The notes beneath the pieces were generated by a model. That model saw nothing but the letters and a program-made list of their open reading frames with translations. It made no database searches and had not been told where the DNA came from. Source: Cyanophora paradoxa (taxonomy: Eukaryota; Glaucocystophyceae; Cyanophorales; Cyanophoraceae). From it: DNA of 64,000 nt. Numbering within the stretch: position 1 is the first letter of the stretch; each line of letters starts with the position of its first letter. This document shows positions 22,393 through 33,139 of this stretch, piece by piece. The DNA lies in contig QPMI01000453.1 of the NCBI GenBank assembly GCA_004431415.1, forward strand, positions 62,001-126,000. The letters run 5' to 3'. The translations under genes were made by a program, and so were the position numbers.

Positions 22393-23564
22393 TCAGGGAG
22401 CGGAGCGGGTAGAAAACGGGCATGTCTCGGAGTGGACAAGGGTACCCAGAGCCTCCGTAACCACAGCCACGAGGGGGGTAAGGCCCTTGGCGCACGCAGC
22501 GTCGAACCCGGCGGCCTCGCAGCGGGCCCGAAGGGGGGTACCGGGGCCCAGGTCCAGCGAGGACCAGAGCACGAGGCGGGCGCGCTGCGTACCGCTCCGC
22601 CGGCCGCGCCCCTCCTCGTCCTGCCGGATCGCCGCCGCGGCCGCCGCCCCGTCCACCGGTCCCATTTCGAAATCTGATCATCCGTGAACGTCAGGACATG
22701 TAAGAAGAATATCGAAGCTCGCAATTGCGCTTCAATGGCATTCAGAAACTGATTCTGCTTACCGAGGACGGCGGCGGCGTAGGGTTCGTGGTCGGAGGCG
22801 CACCGGAAGGCGGCAACAGCGGCGCGGCCGTCCTCGCAGACCTGAGGAGAAATTCGTGAGTTTCGATAATTTAAGAAAGCGAGCCAAATTTTGAAGCTCA
22901 ATTAAAGCTTTGTCTGGTTGAATAAAAAAACCCCACGGACCTCCAGCGTTGCGTTGGGGCACGCGAAACGAAACGCCTTTCGCGCCATCAATCTGTTCAT
23001 CGCCTGTGGAGCGAATTCAGTAAAAGCATATGGAAGCTGACGGCAAGATATAATAAAACACAAAAGGCAAAATCGCACCTCGTCGTCGGCGATTAGAAGG
23101 CGGTGGCTGCAGGTGCAGACCACGCGCGCCTTGCCGGCGACGCCCGAGGGGGTCCGCGCGGGGCTGCGCGGGACCACAAGACCCAGGCCGACGTTGGGGG
23201 ACTCCCGTTCGGATTCGAAGCACTGGTGCGCGGGCTGGAGCAGGAAGACCGCGGGGGCGGAGGAGGGCGCGGCCGGCCGCGGAGAGGTGACGTGCAGGCT
23301 GCTAGCGCTGCCGCAGGTGACCGGCAGGGCTTCGAATTCGAGCCTGCAGCTGACCGGCCGCGGGGAGAGCGGCGGAGAGCTGAGGGGCGAAAGCTGGGGT
23401 GACATGTGGGGAGACATGACAGGTGACTTGGACGGGCCATCCTCGAGGTCTATCACGGCGAAGCACGACGCCGCGCGCTCGACCTCGGCCCAGCTGCAGG
23501 AAATGCCCGAAAGACCTGACAGGCCCATGCGCTGCGCCCGCGCCGTCTCGGCTCCGCGGCACAT
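22393..23564 (-). CDS. Response-regulator receiver (REC) domain protein with SP-rich N-terminus
   Basis: Exons 23079-23564, 22941-23003, 22763-22841 and 22393-22673; stop TGA at 22393-22395. Spliced together they form a complete receiver domain: acidic pair in RLLIADDE; helix AMNRLMARKAFRFACPNATL; VCEDGRAAVAAFR; phospho-acceptor Asp at a split codon (AAVL/D, then FEMGPVDGAAAAAAIRQDEE); the Ser/Thr switch residue in RLVLWSS; and the conserved Lys in GFDAACAKGLTP. Each intron phase agrees. Receivers accept phosphate from a histidine kinase or phosphotransfer protein; no kinase lies in the window. The N-terminal 160 residues have no recognised domain but carry a run of MSP/LSP motifs (SPVMSPHMSPQLSPLSSPPL), candidate proline-directed phosphosites. 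ATG 23564 is the first in frame; the frame stays open about 95 bp further upstream, so an earlier start or exon is possible. Confidence 0.82.
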
Positions 23565-24956
23565 GCCGGCGACCTGGGCTCCAAGGTCGTGTGCCGCCCG
23601 CGCTAGTGCGCTGGCGCCCGTGGTGACTGCGCGCTGCGCCGCCGTTTGTGCTTCACGCGGTGCAACAGATACTCAGTAGATCGATCGCGCGATGTCAACT
23701 GCCGCAGTGCTTTCGGGGCTGAGCGACGACCGAGGTTCGAATATAAATTCGGGCAGCTCTAACTTGGCAGACTTATACCTGCGCTCCACTGCTGCTGCTA
23801 CGTACGCTGCTGCTCCGATCGCGAGGTTATAATGCTCATGATCAGCCGCCTCATGAGCAGCGGCTGCTGCTGCTGCTGCTGCGGATGCTGCGGATGCTGC
23901 TCATCAGGAACTCCGGTCCGCTGATGGCCCGGCGCCGCGCGCGCGCGCGTCCCGGCCCGGAGTCGACGTCCGATCCGATCGCCTGCCGTACGTAGTACCC
24001 CGCCAACAGACTCTCGAGCAAAGCTCGAGACGTCCTCTTCAGTTCCGTCTTCGTCGACGCGCAAGATCGCGCGCGATTTATTCCGCTCCGGACCGCTCGG
24101 CATGCGCATGAGAGTCCGACGGTCCGGATCCGCCCCTCCAATTAAGCTTTCAAGTTTATCGTTACTGTAGAACTGGTTAATTTAGTACAGGAAAATAATT
24201 AACACTTTAATTTGCGCCAATATTTGAAACTGACATGCGCATGCCGGCGCCGCAGTGCCGCAGTGCGCATATGCATGCGCCGCGGCGCCGCCCGCGGCGC
24301 GGCGCGCAATTAATTATAAGCATGATCATGAGCCGCTGAGCAGCTGGTAAATTTTTAGTAGGTCGACGTCGATGCAGGCTCATCATGCAGCCCGCGGCGG
24401 CCTCGTGCAGGGCCGGCTTATATTAAGCTTGTAACTTACTAAGTTAGTAATTGTATACTGTCGACGTCAATGTAGGATGTTAGACGGACTCCCGGGATCC
24501 GGATAGACGAGGTATTACGGTAACCCATTCGAATTCGTCTTAGTAACTTACTAGTTAATCCCCGTCTATAGTGCTAGCTATAGCTAACTGTGCCTAGGCT
24601 ACTAGGCTTGTATGGCGGCGGAGATCGATATCGATATCGCGATCGCCCCAGTCGACGGAGCTACCCCGGCCTACTTATTTATAAGAAGTTCTCGGCTTTT
24701 GCATGCAGGCGGGATCGAACTATTTAGTAAATCGTCGACGTCCATGCAACTAAATATTTCTAGTTCCACAGGAATTTTTTCGAAGGCTCCGGATCGCGGC
24801 GGATCCAAGTTAACGTTCCGAAGTTCCGAACTTCATCCAATTGTACTTCCTGCCAGGTTCCTGGTACTGTTTACAGGCTGCTAATAGCCTACTAGCCGGT
24901 GCATTAGAGGCCTAGGGCCGATTCGAAAACGAAACTTCGGAATTCGCGTGGCATAC
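23565..24956. other. Divergent intergenic region, 1.4 kb
   Basis: Lies between the REC protein (minus) and the possible first exon of the PTH2 gene (plus). It is AT-richer than average, with ctgctgctgctgctgcgg near 23865, alternating GC near 23940, palindrome-rich stretches (gcatgcgc, gtcgacgtc) and no ORF that looks coding. Confidence 0.55.
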
Positions 24957-25316
24957 ATGTCACTTGAGTCAGTTAATTATAACGAAAAACATGTACAACA
25001 AAACGGCTGGGCCCACGGGGTACACAGCAAAAGGCAAGTTGCGGGGTACACAGCGCGATCGATCGGCGTGCCCTGCTACGCTGTCCTGCAGCGTCCAGCC
25101 GCGAACGAGCCAGAACACGCGATGAAGTTCACCTACAGCGCCTCCACGCCGCTGGCCGTCCGGTCCGAGCAGCTGACGCTGGCCTGTGACTGGGAGCCTC
25201 TGCGTTTTGGCGCGGCGCGCACGCGGGGCGTTTCGGCGCGCCCGGCCGGCGATGCCTCCAAATCTTTGATCTTATGTGACAGCGTTGTCGATCTGCCGGA
25301 CAAGTGCGTTCAGTGA
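24957..25316 (+). other. Possible 5' exon or small ORF upstream of PTH2
   Basis: An ORF of about 119 codons from ATG 24957 to TGA near 25316. A GTGCGTTCAG donor near 25302 could splice it to an acceptor at about 25397 and read in frame into the PTH2 exon (PDK joined to [10 protein letters not shown]). That would give PTH2 a long N-terminal extension. There is no family match, and PTH2 can also start at 25342 without it. Confidence 0.35.
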
Positions 25317-25341
25317 CTCAGTGATAGGCCTTGCTGACGCC

Positions 25342-26232
25342 ATGGCGTTGAGCCCTGCGATCCGTCGACCCGATCCGATCCGCCAATGCCGCCGCAGGGA
25401 GCTGGACTGCGATTGCAACGGCCTGGCGGAATGTGACTGTCGCCCGACCGGGAGCGTCAAGAACGCGCTGGCGAAGACGACTCCCTCCCGTGCGGCCGCC
25501 GGGTCCACGGCCAAGCTCGCGTCCGTCGGCTCCGGCCACAAGATGGTGTGTTACACTGAGAATGCGGCGGAGCCTGCCCGATCGCCGCAGCCCCTGTTCT
25601 TGATCCTGATTTGATCCGATTGCGTTTGGCAGGTGATCCTCGTGCGGGCAGACCTCGGCATGGGCTGCGGCAAAGCCTGCGCGCAGTCGGCCCACGCGGC
25701 TGTGGCCGCATACAAGGCGGCGCCCAAGGGCGCGCTGCGGGCGTGGGAGAGCGAGGGCGGCGCCAAGATCGTTCTCCGGTGCGATCGACTCGTTTGCCTT
25801 GATTGCTTTTGACGATCAAATTCAAAGCTGAGGAACGCGTCGCTCACGCCTTCTTCTCGTATTTTCGGAGCAGCGTGAATTCGGAGCAGGAGATGCTGGA
25901 TCTCCAGCGCCGGGCAGGGTCGGCCGGCCTCACCTCCGCCGTCATCTCGGACGCCGGTGCGCGTACCCCCCCCCCGCCCGCCCCGGGCCCGCCCGGCTCG
26001 CCCTCCGGGCGCCCTCGTCAGGCCCATGGCTTGGGCCGCCCAAAGGCCTAGCCTACCCTGCCTTGGCCCCGCTTCTAGAAAGTCCCTCAGAAGGCCCTCA
26101 GAAAGTACGTCTGAAACCCGTACCCCTGCAGGGCGGACGCAGGTGGCCTCCGGAACGCGCACGGTCTGCGCCATCGGTCCGGGGCCCGTGCACGTCGTCG
26201 ACTCGGTCACGGGCCACCTCCGCCTCTACTAG
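25342..26232 (+). CDS. PTRH2: Peptidyl-tRNA hydrolase 2
   Basis: Exons 25342-25545, 25633-25778, 25871-25956 and 26132-26232 join in frame to 178 codons plus TAG, close to the 179-residue human protein. The enzyme frees tRNA from peptidyl-tRNA that dropped off the ribosome. Family blocks: [79 protein letters not shown] and [10 protein letters not shown] at the very end. The catalytic-core Lys/His/Asp/Thr-rich positions of the fold appear kept, though Gly-Lys reads GCGKA. The 66-residue N-terminus is Ser/Ala-rich and Cys-rich in part ([13 protein letters not shown]); it could be a targeting segment. ATG 25342 is in frame; an upstream exon is possible. Confidence 0.92.
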
Positions 26233-26638
26233 ATAGATAGGCGGTGGGGCCGCGCCTAGCTATAGCGCTCCGGAAGAGCGCAGGCGTAGGCTACTAGGCT
26301 AGTCAGCTAGCTAGCGCTAGGGGACTATAGGGGCCCGGAAGCGCTAGCGGTAGGCTAGGGGCTCGATATCCCTCCCCCACCCCCTCGATTCCCCCTTTTT
26401 TCTCCCGACCCCGGGCCCGGCCGCGGCGGGTGTACAGTGTTTTTGCAATTGTACGTACACTTGGATCAATTTTGTGCAGCCTTGTCCCTAGTTATAATGG
26501 AAGAGCACGTTCAGAACACGTTCTTGGAAGCAGAAAAGGCCATCCCGTGGCCACATCTTACTAAGTTGATATATATATATATATATATACATTAGCGTGC
26601 GCGGAATCAAATCATGTCAAGACCAAGCTATAATTAAA
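26233..26638. other. Convergent intergenic stretch
   Basis: 406 bp between the PTH2 stop and the stop of the minus-strand EF-hand-like gene. It contains tagctag-type repeats and a (TA)9-10 run at 26571-26589. No ORF is supported. Confidence 0.6.
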
Positions 26639-29600
26639 TTAAAGAGCCGGGGCCACCCGCGGCCGCGGGGCCCGGGGCGGGGCCGCCGGCCCGCGGGCAG
26701 AGAGGAGGGCGGCCAGGCCGGGGGACAGAGAGAGCTCGCGGGAGCGCGTGAAGGGCGCCGCCAGCAGGCGGCGCGGGGGGGTACAGGGCCCGGGCCCCCC
26801 GCCCTCGGCCGGCGGCGCGGGGCTCGGCGACGACGCGGAGCTGGAGGGGGTACCCGATTCGGGGCGCCCCCCGTCCGCCTCGAGGGCGGCTCGGCGCTTG
26901 AGCTCGCGCATGCGGGCGCGGGCCGCGGCCGCCGCGATCTCTTCTCCGCGCTCGCTCGCCCGGGGGCCCGAGGCCTCGGACTGGCGGCGCGGGGCCAACG
27001 GTCCGAACGAGGGGCGGGGCCCGGGCCCGGGCCCGGGTACGGCATATGCATCCTGGCCCGGTGCCATGATCGAGACGCGGCGACGCGACCCGGACCCCCC
27101 CTCCGAGCCGCCTCCGAGCAGCCCGGGTACAGACGCCGGCGCCGGCATCATCATCGAGACGCGGCGGGCGGTGCCCGAATTCGAACCCGTACCCGTCGCG
27201 GCGCCCTCGAACGCCAGCGTCGGCTCGTAAAGGTCCAGCTCGATGGATCGGCGCGGGAGGCGGGCGAGGGGGGCGAAGCGCGGGGCCCGCGGGTCCGCCA
27301 GCGCCGCCGCGTTCCGCGCCTCGAACTCCCGCAGCGCCGAAAGGAACCGGGCAACCTGGGATACCGTGATTCCGCGCGAAGGAGAGAGAACTCCCGAACT
27401 CCCCCCCCCCCCTCCCCCCCCCCCTTGTGCCCCGTTCCCCCGCCTTAGGCTCACCTGAGCGTCGAGGGGCTCGTCGTCTCCCCCCGAGAGGAGCTCGCCG
27501 CCGTACCGCAGGTCGGCGCACCGGCAGAGCGCCTGCGCTCAGATCAGATCAGATCAGATCAGATCTGATATGATATGGTCCGATCCGGCCAGAGGCCTCT
27601 GTCAAGCACTAAGCACTAGTCAGATTTATCGTATCGGATCGAAGCTAAATCTGAATCTAGACACATCGAAGCTCGGGCCGTTCGAAAGAGGGCTTCGAGG
27701 CGGCCCGCTGCTTCCCCTCTCCCCCCTCGAAGAAGAAGAAAGGCCCTCAGAGGGGCGGACGGCCCCGCCCTTCTTCCCGCCCCCTTCTGAGGGCCTCCAC
27801 AGGCCCTCAGAGGGCGGACGGTCCCGCCCTTCAAAGGCTTCTTGACCCGGTGTGTCCTCAGAGGGGCGGACGGCCCTTTCCCCTCCCCCTCCTCCCCCCT
27901 CGAAACCCTTCGTTCGCACCTCGACGAAGGAGTCGAGGCCGGCCTGGGACGCGTCGGCGTCCAGGGCGGCCAGGTCGTCGGCCCCGGCCCGCGCCCCGGC
28001 CTCCACCGACGCCAGCAGGAACGCCTGGCGAGGGATCATGAGTGAAATTAGGGGTTTGGGAGAGCTTTAAGTTACAATGAGGGGCTTTGAGACCGCTCTT
28101 CCCAAGCTACTGTTGTGTATAGTTAGTTACCTCGCGGACGCCGCGGAGGGTGAGGGACTCGTTCAGCAGGCCGGCGTCCTCGAACAGCCTGGAGAGGGAC
28201 GAGGGGGGCGAGATCAGATCAGATCGGATCGGATCGGATCAGATCAGATCAGATCGGATCGGATGGGGCCGGCGGGCTGGGTTAGAGAGAAGCTGCTGAA
28301 GGCCCCCTATATTTCTAATCTCCTGGACCTAAGCCTCGAAGCAAAACCTAGACAAGGGCGGGCGCATGCGCACTGCGTGAACTCGTCCAGGCTCATCAGA
28401 GAGAACGGGCCCCTTATCTAATCTAATCTCCTAGACAAGAAGATCGGGACCTAATCTAATCTAACCCATCTACTAATCTAAGGGCGGGCGGGCGGGCGCA
28501 CTGCGTGAACTCGTCGAGGCTCATCAGCTTGGCGTCGTGATGATGAGAGTCCGGGCGGGCGCCGCCACCGCCGCTGCCGCCCCGGGAGGAGAAGGAGGCG
28601 CCGGCGGCGGCCTCCAGAGCGTCCCGCGAGGCGTAGGCGGCGAAGAGGCGCTGCAGGAGCGGCATGGAGCCGGCCAGGAGGGCCTGAGACAGAGAGAAAG
28701 AAAGAAGTGTGAGCAGCACGAAGCTAGCTGCCATGGAGGGAAAGGGGGGAGGCGGCTTCAGCTCAGGCCGGCGGAGGGCACCTGGATGGTCGGCTGCCCC
28801 AGCTGCTCCCGGAAGGCTTCGACCTGAGCGGGCACGAACGACCCGCCAGTGAGAGGCGGAGGGGCGGGCCGAGGCCTAGGCCTAGGGACGCCCAAAGCTC
28901 TAGCTCTAGCTAGCTCTTGATCTAGCTCTAGATGTAGATCTAGGCCTAGTTCTAGAATCAGGGGACTCTCAGGGCCTGCAATCGCTTGCCTTGCGCTTCT
29001 TGGCGCGTGCGAGGACGTCGCCGACCAGCAGCGTGACGAGCCGCTGACGGAGCGAGGCGGGGGCGGCCCCGGCCCCCGAGGCCGAGGCGGAGGGGCGGGC
29101 GGAGGGGCGGGCGCCGCCGCCGCGGGCGTGTGCGAGGCGGAGGAGGCAGAGGAGGAACTCCCCTATGTGCAGCGTGCTCGTGTCGTTCGCCTGCGCAGAT
29201 AGAACGCGGGCAATCAGAACGGAATCGCTTATTAGATCGCCTATTAGAAGCTATTGTTATAATTAAGCTATAAGTGCGATCTATTAGAACGAGCTTCTAA
29301 TAATTATAAGCGATACGAGCAATCAGAACGGCCGCTTATGGAGGATGCGGGAGGAGGATGCTCGCTCGAACCTGCAGCTCGGCGGGCGTTGCGGCGGCGA
29401 CGGCGGCGGCCGTGGCGGGGCGCCCGTTCGCCCCGTCCCCCTCGCTGGGCCCCTCCGGCTCCAGGAGACCGTTCGCCAGGGCGGCCAGGCCCGGAATCGA
29501 TATCGAGGCGGAGGCGGGGGAAGCGAGGCCCGCCGCAGCCGTGGCCGGCCGGCTGCGCACGAGGTAGGTAGGGGTTCGTTCAGTCACGCTCAGACCCAGG

Positions 29601-32029
29601 CCGGCGGTCCACCTACGCGCCGGCCGGCGGTCTAATTACAGGGCCCGGGGCCTAGGACGACGCGCGGGCCTGGAGGGTCAAGCCACGCCTAGACCTGCCA
29701 GCATGGGGCCGGGCCGCCCGCGCGGACATGGCCTAGTACTTGACCAAGGTGGATCTAGAGGGAGGCGCCGGCTAGCTATAAAGCTATAGCTAATTAGGGC
29801 TTCAGTGCCTATCTATCTATATGCAGATGTCTCCTCACAGGGCCAGCGGCCTAGATCTAGATCTCATTGCGGAGCCGGATCGGACCTGGCCTCCCGGTCG
29901 GCTGAGTAGTTGTAGTACTTGTCGCTCACCGCGTTCACCGCGCTGAAGATGCCCCGCAGCTCTGCGGGGGTGGTCATGATTATAAGGACTTCAGCTTGTC
30001 TAATACTTTCGGTTCGTCTAAAGGCTTCTTATCATGTATAATGCCTTCCACTGGAATCATCAAGATCTGTTGCACGGGTTTCTGACCTTGGACGGGGAGA
30101 CCGGAGCGCCCGGCGAGGCGGCAGTCGCGGCAGAACGCGACGAACTCCCGCGCGCCCCTGCGCGCCGCGTGCGGGGGGGGGAGGTCATGATCAGACCGAG
30201 GTCCCGGAATAAACAATGAAACGGTGCGAGAAGGGGGGGGGAGAGGGGTGGTTCGGAAGCTCAGGCGCACATGGTGGCGAGCTCGGAGGCCGAGGCGCCG
30301 GCGCCGGCGTCATAGAGGGTCTAATAATAGACAGGAGCGGCCTGAAACAAACTAGAAAAGCCTAAGGAGCCAGGAGCGGCCTATACTAGAGTGCCGCCCA
30401 CTTTCCGACTCCCAACTAGCCCTGGTCGTCGGCTCTAAGCGCCGCGCACTAGACCAGATCAAATTCAAAACCAGATCAAATTCAAAACCGGATCAAATTC
30501 AAAACCGGCGCACATGGTGGCGAGCTCGGAGGCCGAGGCGCCGGCGCCGGCGTCCCCCGAGAAGTCCATCCGCGCGTAGAAGAAGAACGCCTCCCGGATC
30601 TAATTGCAGATCAAATTGTAGATCTAATTGCAATCCCGGCGGAAGCGGAAGCCCCCTCCAAAACAGAGGTGACTAAGATCTAAGCTCAAAGCTACGGCGA
30701 AGCCGGATCTAATTGTAGAAGGGGGCGGGGCGGGCAGGAGGCGAGGGGAAGTGAGGGGAGGAGAGTGGGATCGAATTCGAAAGGGCGGCGGCCCGCGTAC
30801 CCCGCTGTACTTGGACCACAGGAGCTCGTGGACGGGTATCACCTCCTGCGGTTCGCGAATTTGAAAATTCAAATTCGAATTCGAGCGGGCGCCGGGAGGG
30901 GTACACGTAGGCCGCCCGCACCTCGACGCTGTACCCCAGGAACTCGACCTCCTTCCGCAGCACAGAGGGCGGCATGAACTGAGCGCCGGCGGGCGGAGAC
31001 GTGAGGCCACGGAGTGAGGGGAAGATTTGGCCGGGGGTACCATGTCGAATTCCTTTCGGATCTGGAGCTCCGCTTCGTGCGCGGCGCGCGCCTCGCGGGC
31101 GGCGATGCCATCGGGGTTCTGGCGCGCCGCGCGGGCAGACTCGAGCGCCGCGCGCTCCTTGGGAGTGAGGTGCGTCCGCAGGAAGTGCGCGAATCGCGGG
31201 TCGCTGCGAAGCAGGGCGCGCGGGCGTGAACGACAACGTCAGCGACGGGCGGGGTGCAGGGATGGATCGGATCGGAGCAGGGGTTCACCTGTGGTGCGGG
31301 TAGCACTGCTGCCTCCGAAAAAGATCCACGGGGTCACCTGGGAATTTGGTGAATGGCGCGAGCATGCGTGCGCGAGCCCGAGGCGAGCTCGTGGTGCGGA
31401 AGCTAGAGCTGAGAGCCGGGCGGACCGACGTAGAGATCGCCGAATCGTAAGCTTAAGTTTGTTTAAAGCTCTTATTGCGTATTGCCTTGTTGCCTTTTAG
31501 CGATGTCGTGCTATGAGCGCGAGCACGTATACGGACCGACGTAGAGCTCGCCGAATCGTAAGCTTAAGTTTGTTTCAAACTCTTATAGCGATGTCGTGCT
31601 ATGAGCACGTATACGGACCGACGTAGAGCTCGCCCTTGGTCACGCGGTCCGTCGCGGAGCCGAGCCTCAGCGGGTCCGGGTCCCAGTTGAACGCATCCAG
31701 GCGCGCTAGCGTCAGCCGCGGCCGCGGATCGGATGGCGTCAGCCGCGGACGCGGGGGCGGGGCGGGGCGGGGGTGCTCTAGATCTGGATCTGCAGCTGGG
31801 GCGCACCGGCGTCGATCGAAATGAAGCCGCCGCGAAGGCCGAGCTCCTTCTCGATGTCGACGAGCTTCTTCGGCTTGAGGGGAAGCTTGATCTTCGGCTT
31901 GGCGGGCGTCGTGTTGGGCGAGGCCCCCTCGTCGCGCCGACTATGCGAGGACGCGGCGCTCCCGGTGCGCCCCGCCGCGGAGACCGGAGCCGGAACTGTC
32001 AGCGTGCGCTGCAATTCTCCCAGGCCCAT
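26639..32029 (-). CDS. Long multi-exon protein with repeated EF-hand-like helix pairs, function unknown
   Basis: ATG 32029 (MGLGELQRTLTVPAP...), TAA at 26639-26641; about 15 exons. In order: basic N-terminus (KIKLPLKPKKLVDIEKELGL); FNWDPDPLRLGSATDRVTKG; YPHH/SDPRFAHFLRTHLTPK (split codon); a charged helix; MPPSVLRKEVEFLGYSVEVR; EVIPVHELLWSKYSG; FFFYARMDFSGDAG ... SELATM/GAREFVAFCRDCRL; LRGIFSAVNAVSDKYYNY; STLHIGEFLLCLLRLAHARG; MPLLQRLFAAYASRD ... LMSLDEFTQ/LFEDAGLLNE; SLTLRGVRE/AFLLASVEAG; and FVE/ALCRCADLRYG. The xLSLDEFxxLLxDAGLxxxxLTLR and FVEALCRCAD pattern is that of EF-hand-derived regulatory repeats found in many protist proteins, mostly without full Ca2+ ligands. The last exon (26639-27348) is Pro/Ala-rich and probably disordered. 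One intron (28989) has a GC donor. No specific orthologue recognised. Confidence 0.75.
28368..28528 (-). repeat. Duplicated exon end (SLDEFTQC) in EF-hand-like gene
   Basis: The exon end plus donor at 28497-28528 is repeated at 28368-28399 with one mismatch, 129 bp inside the intron. Confidence 0.9.
30264..30554 (-). repeat. Duplicated 48-bp exon end in EF-hand-like gene
   Basis: Forty-eight identical bases at 30264-30311 and 30507-30554 cover the exon end coding DAGAGASASELATM and its GTGCGCC donor. The interval includes three tandem cagatcaaattcaaaac-type units. Confidence 0.93.
31421..31634 (-). repeat. Three copies of the exon end coding GELYVG
   Basis: The true exon end (31614-31634) is repeated at 31531-31590 and 31421-31470. 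The two intronic copies share cgccgaatcgtaagcttaag and flanking gcgatgtcgtgctatgagc (31500 and 31588). Each keeps the G/GTCCG donor. Confidence 0.88.
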
Positions 32030-32294
32030 GCCTGCCTGCTCAAGCCGCTCTGGCTAAGGCTGCAAGCGCGTGGCCGAATCGTCCGGTTCGCCTCTTCAGC
32101 AGCTTGGGGGGCGCACCCAGCCGCGCTGGGGCGCGCGGTGAAGCGCGCGCATCCAGAGGGCCGCAGCTAAATGTGCCTGGACCAGCGGTCTCGCTTGTAA
32201 AAGGCTTCGCCAGGGTACCGCGAAGTTCGTTGAACTGGCCTGCTGTCATCGCCCGCGGTTGCCGCCAACTGCCATCCACGCAGAAGCAGTTGAA
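32030..32294. promoter_or_regulatory. Divergent promoter, copy 1
   Basis: 265 bp between the EF-hand-like gene ATG (32029, minus) and the copy-1 UBAC1 ATG (32295, plus). It probably serves the intact minus-strand gene. It is the same sequence as 32875-33139. Confidence 0.55.
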
Positions 32295-32762
32295 ATGCCG
32301 GCAGTGCGCGTTCGGCTGCTGTCGGGAAGTCGTTCGAGGTGCAGGCAGGCGACCGGGACCAGCTTCTGAGGAGGCTGGCGGACGTGTGCGAGGAGCACTG
32401 GGTGCACGAAGCAAAGCTCGTGCTCGTCAAGGGAACAGGTGCCGAGAGCGAGGACGTCGAGCTCGTCGATGGCCCGCTCGACTCGCAGGGCGTACGGCCG
32501 GGCGGTGCGCCGCCCCGCCGCACGCGCCGAGTCCCCCGCGATGCATGCCTGAGCGCTCCAGCAGACACGGTGCTGGCGCTGAAGCGGCGAAGAGCGCCCA
32601 GAATGACATCTGCGTCGGTGCGTGTGCGTTTCGAGCGGCCGGGGCCGGCGCGGCGCGGCGCGCGGCGCTAACGCAGCGATGCAGATGGATCCCGAGCCGG
32701 GCCCCACGGCAAACGACATCGCTGCAGTCCTTGGCCACAAGCCGAAGGTGCACGGCGCCGCA
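32295..32762 (+). pseudogene. Truncated, frameshifted 5' fragment of the UBAC1 homologue (duplication copy 1)
   Basis: Matches the 5' exons of the gene at 33140 but lacks one G at 32324, so the frame breaks about 10 codons after ATG 32295. It ends where copy 2 begins, so no UBA exons follow. Confidence 0.88.
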
Positions 32763-32874
32763 GGCGAGGCCCCTCGTCGCGCCGACTATGCGAGGACGCG
32801 GCGCTCCCGGTGCGCCCCGCCGCGGAGACCGGAGCCGGAACTGTCAGCGTGCGCTGCAATTCTCCCAGGCCCAT
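32763..32874 (-). pseudogene. Truncated 5' fragment of the EF-hand-like gene (duplication copy 2)
   Basis: ATG at 32874 and about 35 codons identical to the true gene start (MGLGELQRTLTVPAPVSAAG...), then the duplication junction puts it out of register. No downstream exons exist on this side. Confidence 0.85.
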
Positions 32875-33139
32875 GCCTGCCTGCTCAAGCCGCTCTGGCT
32901 AAGGCTGCAAGCGCGTGGCCGAATCGTCCGGTTCGCCTCTTCAGCAGCTTGGGGGGCGCACCCAGCCGCGCTGGGGCGCGCGGTGAAGCGCGCGCATCCA
33001 GAGGGCCGCAGCTAAATGTGCCTGGACCAGCGGTCTCGCTTGTAAAAGGCTTCGCCAGGGTACCGCGAAGTTCGTTGAACTGGCCTGCTGTCATCGCCCG
33101 CGGTTGCCGCCAACTGCCATCCACGCAGAAGCAGTTGAA
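32875..33139. promoter_or_regulatory. Divergent promoter, copy 2
   Basis: Duplicate of 32030-32294 lying directly upstream of the intact UBAC1 ATG at 33140. It is presumed to drive that gene on the plus side and the dead fragment on the minus side. Confidence 0.55.

Noticed and set aside
23840-24420. Palindrome-rich, GCATGC/GTCGAC-bearing stretch as a replication origin or centromere
   Set aside because: No repeat organisation or other support; just an intergenic region with many restriction-type palindromes.
32295-32740. Copy-1 UBAC1 fragment as a separate functional gene
   Set aside because: One-base deletion near codon 10 and no downstream exons.
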